Shown here piece by piece: positions 1-11,900 of a stretch of 64,000 nucleotides of DNA. Position numbers and translations under genes: made by a program. A model generated the notes under the pieces. It worked only from the letters and a program-made list of their open reading frames with translations. It had not been told where the DNA came from and did no database searches. The stretch spans positions 18,109,001-18,173,000 of the forward strand of contig NC_056409.1 in assembly GCF_905147365.1 (NCBI RefSeq). The letters run 5' to 3'. This DNA comes from Aricia agestis. Lineage: Eukaryota; Arthropoda; Insecta; Lepidoptera; Lycaenidae. The first letter of the stretch is position 1, and every line of letters starts with the position of its first letter.

Positions 1-195
1 TGCAAATTATGCATTTATCTCATGAACATTCAACTTAATTAGAGGTACTTGCGGCTACTTTTGACAAGGCAACCCAACATTAATCCATTCTATACGTTCT
101 AAAGATTATTTTAAAATATATTTGATCGAAAAAAACGATTCCTGCAGGATTTTACGGTCGGATCATAGGATAACAGTTTGATCATAGGATAATAC

Positions 196-1889
196 TATGT
201 GGACATAAACTTAAGGTCCGTTCCGATCTTTACCGCGGCTAATCGCGACCGACAAAAATGCAATTAAAATGCCACTTTATGACAGACTTATAATATTTGT
301 CATAAAGTAGGATATTCGGAACGTGCACATCAGTAGTGACATATTTTAAAAGAAGTTTTAGGGGCATGTGTCAAAAAATAAACAACAAGAGTTTGTTTAT
401 TTTGTAAATATTAAGCAAATAGAATATATATAGAACAATAATTAACGGTATTTGGGTTATATTTAGTTAAAAACTACTTGTGGAAAATGAATAAATCATA
501 AAAAAACTGGTTTTGAGAGTGTAAAACACCCAATAAGTTTCAAGGCCCAATCTATGCTAAAAGGAAATAAATTGGTGTTAGCAGGACATGTAAGGGATGT
601 AGAAGAGCTAAGAACTAATGGCAATGTTATTTAATACGAGCCAATATAATTCGCCGAACATCGGTGACTTTAGCACCCTATAAAACAAGTTCAAACGTAA
701 GTACTCAACCAACCAAAAAACGTAACTAAACATTTGGATAAAGCAAGTCTAAACATTTTTATTCATTCTTACAGATAGATAATAATGATCGGCCATCGGG
801 TTGTTGCTGGAGTAAAATGCAGCTGCGTTTATAACCAGCTGCTGCTTTAATCAGTAACAAAAATACGAGCAATACTTTACACTTGAAAAAAATAAATATA
901 ATGTTTTTAAAAATCTTGTTTTTATTTATTTTTTTCAACATTAATACTCTTGAAGAAAATCGGAGTCTATAAATTATTTACTAAAAAACTGCAAACATTC
1001 TTCATGTTTCTGAGTTAGGTACACTTTCAATCAATGAGTTTCTAAAATAGTAACATAGAATATCATTGCTTTCACTATGGATTCTTACTCGAGCAATATC
1101 ATAAGTCCTTTCGGTTTCCTCTTGAGAGTACTCGTTTTATTTTGCTCAAAATGGGGGCATAATAATTTTAACTTTTTTACTCCTTTCATCTAAAACTTGC
1201 TAACTTGAAAAACCTTTTTCATTCAATACTCTATCTCCAGCTTCTAAAAGATCAGTTAAACCAGAGTATCTGGTTTATCGTCATTTGTGAGTCACTATTT
1301 CTTCCAACTGATAGGTATTTTGGATTTAAAAATGAAATATTCTATGAAACTATCACTGCAAGTTTTGTCCAGAGAGAGACACCATGGTGATCCATCATTC
1401 ATCAACACTAAAATAATAGTTAGGTACTCAATTCATATATTTATAAAATGCAACTCAAATAAAATTGACTTGACTGATAATGCAATTTTAGGTTATATCG
1501 AATCACATACTTTTTCATTTTTACAGCAGCTATTCATTTATATCTGATCTAATTTCCTAGTGGATTTAGGAAAAACATTAAATTTGTATAGTGACTACCT
1601 ATTTCTGCTGTTATTTTTGCAGTCTACGATACAAAAATAATTAAGACCAATTTCTAAAAATTTCAAAACAAGATTGACATGTTTGATTGACTATTAGCTG
1701 AGCCCCTTTGGTTGCATATTTTTGCCGCGGCAAGCGTGGCAATCGCTTTCTTTACCCCCTCCACCCACTTCGCACGCTCCGAATATTATTTGAATTTTTA
1801 GGACTATAGGTTGTCATAAAGTGGCATTTTAATTGAATTTTTCTGAACGAAAAAAGATCAGAACTTCACCTTAAGTTTATCTCCACAGT
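196..1889. mobile_element. Non-autonomous DNA element with long imperfect terminal inverted repeats
   Basis: The segments at about 196-283 and 1812-1889 are inverted copies of each other. They share 'tgtcataaagtggcatttta' and 'accttaagttta' in the same order. The right arm is shorter in the middle. About 1.5 kb of AT-rich DNA lies between them, in which I recognise no coding region. The class is unknown because no transposase and no clear target duplication are visible. The right arm directly abuts the decayed mariner reading frame, so one element probably inserted into the other. Confidence 0.5.
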
Positions 1890-1902
1890 TTGTCTATACC
1901 TT

Positions 1903-2660
1903 CGCATTTCTACTGGTGGCCGTGCTAGCTCGGCAGGTCGCCTTGTTGCGGACAAAACTGATGCCATTTTTGAAAAAGTGGAGCAAGATCGGCATATTAG
2001 TAGTTACGATGTAGCTGAAGAACTGGGGATTGACCACAAAACGGTTTTGGCGCATTTGAAAAAAGCTGGGTACACAAAAAAGCTCGATATTTGGGTGCCT
2101 CATGAGCTCACTGAAAGAAACCTAATGAACCGTGTACTCATTTGTGATTCTTTATTACGACGTAATGAAACCTAAACATTTTTGAAGAAGCTGATAACTG
2201 GTGATGAAAAGTGGATCACGCACAACAAGAACGAGCGAAAAAGATCGTGGTCAAAGGCCGGTCAGGCTTCACAGACTGTGGCGAAACCCGGGTTAACTCG
2301 CAACAAGGTGATGCTGTGTGTGTGGTGGGATTGGAAGGGCATTATTCATTGCTGTTACCGCCAGGCAGGACCATCGATTCTGAACTGTACTGCGAACAAC
2401 TGATGAGATTAAAGCAAGAAGTTGAGAGAAAGCGTCCGGAATTAATCAACAGCAGGGGTGTGGTTTTTCCCATGATAACACTAGACCTCACGTATCTTTA
2501 GCCACTCAAGAAAAATTACGGGAGTTTGGCTGGGAGGTGTTAATGCATCCGCCGTATAGTCCTGACCTTGCACCTTCAGATTTCTACCTGTTTCGGTCGC
2601 TGCAGAATTCCTTAGGCAGTGTCAGGTTGACACCACAAGAGGACTGCCAAAATCACTTGT
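1903..2660 (+). pseudogene. Decayed mariner-family transposase
   Basis: The conceptual translation matches mariner transposase in order. An HTH-like N-terminal segment contains ISSYDVAEELGIDHKTVLAH. The first catalytic aspartate is in TGDEKW (about 2200-2220), the second in HDNTRPHV (about 2473-2496), and the third in YSPDLAPSDFY. Exactly 34 residues separate the last two aspartates, which is the D34D signature. The frame is broken by a stop near 2173 and by frame changes between about 2380 and 2480, so no active enzyme can be made. Neither mariner terminal repeat was found, and the 5' end is cut by the neighbouring TIR element. Confidence 0.88.
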
Positions 2661-2669
2661 CGCAGTCTA

Positions 2670-2985
2670 TAGATATATTATAATTTATTATTATTATTAT
2701 TAAATGACTAACTTTTATTTTTGACGTTTACGCGCTAACCATGTTAAATATTTCTAGTTAGATTCAATAAAATGAATTACAAATCTGGAATTTCAGCCGG
2801 ATAAAATTCTAGGAACGATGTTTACCTACGTGGAAATATTTTAAGAAGTGATACATACCGAACTATGTACAATTAATGTGTTGTTATAACGCCTTGTCTG
2901 CCATACATTATGTCCGATATTCAAGCTATGTCGCAAGAATGCGAAATTGGCATTCTGTTATTGGTAACATTTACAGTTTTAACAA
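2670..2985. other. AT-rich stretch with no recognised gene
   Basis: Low-complexity AT-rich DNA follows the mariner remnant. No open frame with recognisable similarity and no clear repeat structure was seen. Confidence 0.5.
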
Positions 2986-3335
2986 ATATAATCTATACTA
3001 ATATTATAAAGCGGAAGAGTTTATTAGTTTGTTTGTTTGAACGCGCTAATCTCAGGAACTACTGGTCCGATTTAAAAAATTCTTTCAGTGTTAGATAGCC
3101 CATTTATCGAGAAAGGCTATAAGCTAAGACTGATAGGAGCGGAAAAAATAGAGGAAAATGTGGAAAAAAACAGGGGATATTATTTGAAAGGGCCTATCTC
3201 ACGAACTATTAGAGCATTTTTTCTGTTATTTGGGTTACATAAGAAGTAAAGCACGTGAATGATCATAGACTTTTTTGTGTACTAATTTGTCTGTGAAATA
3301 TCTAATTTACGCGGGCGAAGCCGCGCGGAACGTCT
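2986..3335 (+). repeat. Interspersed repeat ending in 'gcgggcgaagccgcg'
   Basis: The segment starts 'aatctatactaatattataa', passes through 'gaacgcgctaatctcaggaa' and ends with a 'gcgggcgaagccgcgcggaa' tail. A related tail is present near 4115-4140. The layout is typical of a dispersed lepidopteran repeat, and the internal short ORF is not gene-like. The class (LINE remnant or non-autonomous element) cannot be decided here. Confidence 0.6.
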
Positions 3336-3368
3336 AGTGAATATTATAATGTCAGAAAAAACGTCTCA

Positions 3369-3512
3369 CTGCCGCACTCAGATACATATTTTAATGATGA
3401 TTAAACTTCAATTTAATGAAGAGTTTGTCAGATAATGTATGGGGCTACTGTCAATATATTAATTTAAATTAATTACAATTATGTAATTAATATTCGACTC
3501 TGAGTGCGGCAG
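3369..3512. repeat. Hairpin MITE, ends CTGCCGCACTCAGA
   Basis: The ends 'ctgccgcactcaga' and 'tctgagtgcggcag' are perfect inverted copies around an AT-rich centre with 'taatttaatgaag'-type arms. A second, diverged copy lies at about 61565-61700 and a terminal fragment near 33209. Three related copies support a mobile family. Confidence 0.75.
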
Positions 3513-3514
3513 TC

Positions 3515-4650
3515 AATGATTTAAATTCCTATTGATGCTGTTAAAGTATAAAAATGCTCAGATTTAAAAGGTTTACCGTTTAACCAAATAACCAATCAAT
3601 CCTCAAGCGGCACCCGGCTTAAATCTACTGTCTGCGATTTCCACGATCGAGGTACTAACTCTGTACTAAACTATAGAGTAACTAAATAAGCGCATCACTA
3701 TGAAAAGGAATGTTTCTAAAGATGAATTTCACGCAAAAACTACTGAATGGATTTTGATGCGTGTCTACCACACTATCACGGCTAAGAAGACTTCATAAAA
3801 TAGTGAGTAATAGTCGATCAACTAAAAATTGTATTCGGCGAAGTATAAAGGAACTTTTCGTTCAAATTCCCTTGAAAGTAACTGAGATGATGTTGTTAGT
3901 AGTGTGAAACACGTTATAAATTCATTACAATACGTACATTCATTGACCATACAAAAATTTAGCGGCACTACGGAACCCTATATTGCGCGTGGCCCGACAC
4001 GCACTTGGCTGGTTTTATTATCTTATTTGGCGCACATGAAGAATAGACCACGTGAAGGAACATAGGCTTTTTTTTTGCGGAAAAATGTACGGTTTCCGTG
4101 AAATTCCTAAATAACGCAGGCGAAGCCGCGCGGAACATCTTGTGTATATACTCGGAGCTTTACGAGTTTTAGGAGACGTTGAGCAGACATTAGGTCAGTC
4201 AGTATTACGGAGGTAATAATTTAAAATTATTATAAAAGTGCGGAAATAATATAATTAAATCATAAAACTGTAGACTTCGTATAAATGAACAAAGTTTGAG
4301 AAAATATTAGTCATATACATCGGACAGCCAAATTTTTTCGATGCCAACCCGGGGCGACGCGTCCCGTTTGTGAGAATTCTTGGCAACAAAAATATTTCGT
4401 TTCGTATTATCATTAATGTGACAGGATTTGATAGAGATTACTAAAATTAATGTCCGATCAGTGGTACGAAGGACGTCGTCAGTCGAAGCGCATACTTTAA
4501 AATTTAAATCTTATGTTCTGTTAATCAATAGTTAAAATACACGGCGTATCCTCGATGGCCTAACGTGCAGAAAGGCCTTTAACTAGCCTTCTAAAAATCA
4601 CGCTCTATAGTACCTAAATCGTATAATCTTATATCTTTAAACGAGCAATT
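3515..4650. other. Gene-free stretch with repeat debris
   Basis: No coding region is recognised. A segment near 3635-3655 ('ctgtctgcgatttccacgat') resembles one near 51781-51800, so it is probably dispersed repeat debris. The tail near 4080-4140 repeats the end of the 2986-3335 repeat family. Confidence 0.4.
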
Positions 4651-4652
4651 CT

Positions 4653-4942
<290 letters not shown>

Positions 4943-4944
4943 TA

Positions 4945-5950
4945 TTATGTACGCTTCATCTAGGAGCCACTATAGATGTTAATGAAGCCATTTCGACCGA
5001 AACTTGGTAATTAGTAGTGTGACGAACTCGCATTCTCAATGAACCTCTCCCGCTCGTGTGAACAAAAAATCTGGCGCTCAAAACACGACGATTCTCAAAC
5101 TGTTTTTATTTATTTCTATTGCGTTGTTGTGGTTCTGTTTTTATTTATTTATATTACGTTCTGCCTTCCTTAAACATAGGTACGTAGCAAATGGTATTAT
5201 TATAATATTCAAGCCGTTAAACTAACGAGAATAATGTAACGTATTTTAGCGATTTTTCCTTTCAGAAAAAGTAAATATAATTTTCTTTTAAAAACTACGA
5301 GAGGAACATTTTATTATTTTTAAGACATGTTGAGAATCCTCGCGTGACGTCAGCAGACCGGCGGAATTTTCCTTGTGAATGGTTCCGGTCGCGTCACATT
5401 GACCGTAAAAATATCTTTACAGTTTAAAAAGTATCCACATCTGCATTTGTCCGTTAGGTGCAAGATTTCGTCACTAGCCGTAACGCCGACTATATGCTAA
5501 GCCCACAGATTTCTGAATATCCCATCGATCACGAGTTGGCAAGTGTCCACGCGGTATCGCCTGCTGACATTTTATGGCAGGAAATATCAATTTGTGCTCA
5601 AAGGTATTTGCTGGAGTAGCTTCGAAATACATTTCAAAATAGCCATGGGAAATTTTTCACTGAAATAAAATTTGAAACAACACGGAGAAGGCCACCACAA
5701 TGTTGGTGTCGGGTTCAAAAATAACTGTTGTTTGATTCATGATTCAAAATCAACATTTGATTTCATTACGTCCAAACACAAAAGACAGGAAGATTGATTT
5801 TTATTTTGATTCACAGACATATATGCTGTGTTTTGATTACATACTATTCTTAGTAATTGTGTTAAATGAAAATGTTTATGAGTAAAAAAAAATATCGCAT
5901 TAGGGAAAGGTCTGTTATGATAGATTACCGGAATAAAAAAAAATATGACT
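4945..5950. other. Intronic DNA of the TTF2 gene, no exon seen
   Basis: The terminal TTF2 exon should lie to the left of 5954 on the minus strand. I scanned positions 1-5950 for a frame like the short C-terminal helicase extension and found none, so the exon probably lies outside the window. No other gene is recognised here. Confidence 0.5.
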
Positions 5951-5953
5951 TAC

Positions 5954-8900
5954 CTGTATATGGTGACGGGCCGCTTCTGTCCGACGCGGTAGACGCGGTC
6001 CTGCGCCTGCTGCTCGAGCTGCGGGTTCCAGTGCGGATCGAGCAGCAGCAGGTGGTTCGCGCCACACAGGTTCAGCCCCACGCCGCCCGCGCACAGCGAC
6101 AGCAGCATCACCTGGGGGCAGGGCCAGATTTATATTTTTTATTAGTTTAGGCCACATTAATTTTGCCGCCGCTAAGTACGAACTCTGCCTGCCATCCTAG
6201 GACGCTGCCGTCATGGTCATGGCCTATACAGCCTATACATAAATCCAGAGCTGCCTGGGGGGTGTTAGAGGGTACAAATGTATTAAAACTATTTTACGTA
6301 TTTCTGAATAGATGAATTATTCAACACTATAGATGATGCTCGCAACTCTGATGCGCAAAAATTCGTTTATCGCGTGTTAACATAAAAAAGTATCCTATGT
6401 CTTTGACGACCTCTGTGGCTCAGTGGTGAGCGCGTTGGTAGCTCAAGCCGGGGGTCGCGGGTTCGAATCCCGCCGACGGAACAAAAAAGTTTTCAATGTT
6501 CCCGGGTCTGGATGTGTATTATATAATAAAAATCTTAAATATATGTATAGTATAAAAGTATTAAATATATTTCCGTAGTCTGGTACCTGTAACACAAGTC
6601 CTTTAGGTACTTAGCACGGGACCAGACTGACGTGGTGTGAAGCGTCCATAGATATTATTGTCTTTTTCCGGGACTCAAAGTATCTCCATACCAAATTTCA
6701 GCAAAATCGGTTCAGCGGTTTGCACGTGAAGAGGTAGGTAACAGAAAGGCAGACACATTTTCGCATTAATAGTATTAGTATGGATTGTCCAGGATTTGGC
6801 GACGCCGCCATAACTCAGTTATTTCGAGCATCTGTGGTACTAACCCTAGTGTTGGAGTTGGGGTCGTTGAGTGCGGTGACGAGCGCGTTCCGCTTGGTGA
6901 CGGGCACGGCGCCGCTCAGCGTCACACACTTGACGTTCTCCCGCTTTAGTTCCCGCTCAACAAGTGACAGGACCGACGTCCATTGTGATACCACCACCGC
7001 CTTCTCGCCTGTTGGTTTTATACATAACTGATAACATTATTAAATTGTTTAAAACAACTTTACTACGTCTGAAATAACGTGAGGGAGCTGCAGCCTGGCC
7101 GAGCATAATAATCACCTCGCTCGGTCGGAAGATCTACCTGTGCGGCCTCCACCGGTATTCCCACAATAGCACCATTACAGTCTACATAGTCTACATTACA
7201 TCTGGTTACACACATCACCTACTTAACCCTCCGTGTACGAGGTGGGGTATGACATACCCCAGCGCTAAAAAAAATTGATAGCATTTTTAAACGAAAAAAG
7301 TATGCGAGTTGGTTTACTCAATAGCTGCAAATAAAACGTTGCTGTTTTAATTCCTACCAAATATTCAGTCCTACGTTTATCACCAATTCTGTTAAATGTG
7401 ATTAAAGTGCGCTGGGGTATCACATACCCCACCTAGTACAGCACGTAGCTAAAAAAGTAAGTGTAACTTCTTTTGTTTTTATTTATTTATATGTTTAATT
7501 TGGTGTTTAACTTGATGAAATATTATTTTCTGGTATAACTTTTGCTAAAAATATCTCGGTTATCGAAAAAAAAAATTACGAGCACTGACTGAAGAAGATG
7601 ATGACTGTGACGCTGAGCTAATGCGTTTCGAACAAGAATCGGCTGGTAATGAAGATCAAATCAGGGATACCGGATATGGCCTATACTGGAATATATAGGA
7701 ATACTGGGCACATTTGCAAAAAATATAATATGTCCATATTATTTATTTTACATACTAATTTTTCTGTCTAAATAACTGTCAATATTACGAAAACTTAAGT
7801 GACCAAGATCTATTTCATATTGTTTATTTTAAATTGATATTATAAATAGGTTAAAACTAGATATACTATAGTCTTAGAAATTGAGAAGAATTTGATTGTA
7901 ATAGGTTCCATTTGATTTTTGTACTGAAGAAAAGATTTCATAGTTTACAGTTTGAAGAAAAAGTCAAGTTTTTGGACTATTGCTTATAAAATGTATTTTA
8001 TAATGTAAAATTGAATTTACTTTGCTTAGACCAATTCATTATTAGATATTTAAATATATTACTTATTATGTTACAATCACAAGGAACAATTTTTCGAATT
8101 TAACTGCCTTTCATTGTTGGGGTATGTCATACCCCACCTATAGTTTGTGCGTTTTATGATGATATGCGTGACACATTATAATTGACAATAGTAGGGAAGT
8201 TACCTAACAAAAATTAATCGATAGTTTAAAAATATCGAATCACTTCGTAAAGGAATTGCAATCGAAATTACCGATTTCGTACTGACATTTCAGTGGTGCC
8301 GGCGATTTAAGATGGCCGCCCTTTTTTATCGATTTGATTTCGATTCAACAGAGTCAAGCTCTCTTGACATAAGTTCCGTTTCATGCATATGACATTTTTC
8401 AAATGTTTTCGTAACAATAATTTTATACTCCTATTTCACAGTTAATATTTATAATTTTTATTAATAAGTTAGCATTTAGCATCTTTTAATTTTTATTCAT
8501 TTACAATTATAGGAAACATTTGTTTTTGTATATGGAATATAATTTATTACATTTTGATTTTTTTTGTTTTCTTGTAAAAAACCTGTAGCAAGGAACATGA
8601 AAACTGTCACCCATATCATCTTACAACGCACAAACTATAGTAGGTACAGCATGGTGAGATTAGTCACCTAGTACACGGAGGGTTAAACTAACTAAATTCA
8701 ACATCACTTAGAGGCTGTTTCACCACATCCTGTAAGTGCCAGATAGGCTATCGACAACTTATGTGACAGATGGACTATGAAGTATCTGTCAGATAAGTTG
8801 TGGATAGCCTATCCGACACTTATCAGGAAGTGGTGAAACAAGCCCTTAGGGCTTAGACTAACTAAATTCAACACGTACCGGGTTTGCTGAACACGTGCTC

Positions 8901-11900
8901 GTTGAGGCAGGCCATGACGGCGCGGATCTTGGAGGACTGTTTGAGCAGGTCGAACACGGGATTGTGCGGCGACAGCACCGAGCGGATCGCCTCCGCCACG
9001 CTCGTGCCCTCCCCACCCTCCCCGCCCTCCTCCTCTTCGTCCCCGTCGATACCGACGCTCTACAGACAAAAGAATAACGCTCTTATTATAGATTCGTGTT
9101 AAGGTGCAAACCTCCAGACGATATAAGCTGACGGTTAGCATTTGTTTCAAGTAATTGTTGTACAGCATGTGCATGAGAAGCAACAGGTTCCCGGATAATA
9201 TTATCCCCTGATACCAAGTTTGTTTGTTTTCCGGGATTTGTTTCTTTTTTCTTTTCCGGGATGTAATGATTTCCCAACACCTGTTCCGAACCTAAAAGAC
9301 TTTCTATACTTAATATCACTAAAACCGGCTCAGCGGTATAAGCGTGACGAGCAGCAGCACTTTCGCATTTACAACATTACCATAGTCGTTAAACGTGGGT
9401 CCACAGGAGGCTTCTATTCCGACAAGACCAGTCACCCACCTTCCTCTTATCCCCATCTTCCAGTGACAACTTGTTGAGCTCGGCGAGCAGGTCCTTGCTG
9501 CCCAAGTCCTCGCGCACGTCCTCGCTGTCGTCCAACATGGCGGCGATGAGGCCGCAGTGGCAGCACACCTGCCGCAGCCGCAGCAGCAGCACCAGAATCT
9601 CGTGGGATTTTACCGGCTTGGCACCTGCAAATGTTCTGTATTAAACTGCTCTGAAGTCCGGTAAAGTGATCTTACACCTTGCGACAGCAATGGAACGGGC
9701 GAAAACATCAGGTGATGAACAATATCAGATGTCAATAAAAAATGCTGTATTTTGATTGACAGTGGATTCGTGCCTTTTGCAAAAATAACCTCTCCCGCAC
9801 CAGTTTTTGTGACTGGCCATTTCATTATAACAGCTAAACTAAGACTCGTGATCCAGTGAGAAACAGTTTTGAGACTCAAACAATCGAGCGAGAATGCCGA
9901 GTCCTACTCTAATAACGTCATTTCTTGTTTGTTAGTTTGTTTTTTGTTGTCTGTCGTTTGTTGAGTAGGACGCGGCATTTTCGTACGATTGTTTGAGTTT
10001 CAAAACGGTTTTGTGGTACGGCCCCTGGTTACGTGTACGGTTGTTTACGCAACCGGTAAAAGACTACAAGTAATTTTCAGGAACCAGAGCAAGCTAATGC
10101 CCACTTACCCTGTAGCGCGATCATTTTCTTGTGCATTTTATCGTAGGCTTCGTTTCTGCTGGGTCGTGTGACGCCGTACGCCTCCGCCTGCCGCTCCGCG
10201 CGCTGGTGCAGGAACTGCGCGAACAGGGTCTTCGAGAACACTAGCACCTGTGACGTCACTTCATATTAGTATTTAGCCCCTTTACTTTATTTATTTTATG
10301 ATATGCAATATATAATACAGGAAGAATTTTTAAACAGTATCCAAACCTAAAACCTTAAGAAGTGAATAAACAAAAGTGCTAATGAGCTAAGTTGTTTCAT
10401 ATGGAACAGCAATTTTTTTCAACTTACAAAGTTGACTACATAATATATACTAACAGCTGCTTCTTTTCATGGATATTCACTCCTAATGGATAATGTTAAA
10501 ATATTCCACCTGCACAAAACATAATTATTAGAATTGTGAGAAACCCTTAAATTTTAAGCAGCAAGCAAGTTGATGAATGGCTAAGATCAACTCAGAAAAC
10601 TAGATCAACTTCCATGCATCCTATTTAAACTTTTTATTAGTACCCACCTTCTGATACACGTTCATCTCCTCCTTGTCTAACGTGACGTCCTTGTCTATGG
10701 TGTCTCTATCCGGGAGACAGGCGAGCTGGCCCATCTCCTGCAGCTGCAGCTTGGTCCGGCGCAGCATCACGCACTGCATGATCGTCGTCAGCCGCTCCTG
10801 ACCGCCCGCGCTCTTATTGTCGATCCACTTCTTCCACATCTAATAATCGATGACTTTAATATAATTGCTCTCAAAATATAATATTTGAATTCTTAAACAT
10901 ATAAAAAGTTATGTGGCTATTGAAACTTATATTGCAATTTTTAAACATTTAAAAATGGAATGTGGCGATTAAAACCTTATAAATAAATCTACGAATAATA
11001 AAAACTAAGGAAGAGTAACTCCGTCAAAAAAAATGCACCAAAAGACTACAAAATGTGACCCGAATACATGCATATTTATGCATGTGTTCGGTAGGGGAGA
11101 GGGGGGCTAGTTCTAACAGATTTTATATATTGTCACTTATCTTCTTAATTTGAAAACCTTATGTTATTATTTTTATACCCGAGTAACGGAAATTTATATG
11201 ACTTGCATATTCTAAGCTAAAAATTCACCTAAATTACTTGGATTCGAAGGGAGACGCATTTTTTTTTTAAAGTCAGCGGTTAATACTTGCCCCGTTTCGG
11301 GGGCAAATATTAAGTATTAACGCTAGCAAAACTTGTCAGAATTTCATTTAACCATGGAAGTAAAAAAACAAAACAATAAAATGGTAATTTATTTATTTTT
11401 TGACATACAAATGTTAAATAACAATAAAAATTCTCTCAAATAAAATAAAATTCCTTTTCTGTCATTCACCCTGAGCTGTTTTCAGTCCCTATGTATTCTG
11501 GTGGACCGCTTGCAACAAAAATTGAATCTGATGCTCGGATATATTATGAACATCGGTGGTATGGTGTTGCCGATAGCGTGTACTGCTGCCGCCAGAGTGA
11601 TCGACGTACCTCTTTCGGCAGATGCGGCAGCTCCAACTGGCTTGTAATACCAAATATTAACGGGTTAATACTTACCCCGTTCCTTTTGTTAAAACTAGCC
11701 CCCGAGGACCTTTTTGCATATAACTAATTATTTAAAAAAAACTATAGGTATATGAAGTAAAATAACACGGTAATGTAATTTACAACTAAATAACCATTAA
11801 TTATATAAAAATCTATAATCGCAAAACCAAATAATCAAAGCATGAATCAAAAAATTCGAGACGTAAAAAAGTCCGAATACCTGTATTTTTGCACCGACGT

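Noticed and set aside
6412..6483. tRNA gene with good box A and box B
   Set aside because: The tRNA-like head is followed by a body shared with other copies at 53.6 kb and 29.3 kb, so it is a SINE head rather than a functional tRNA gene.
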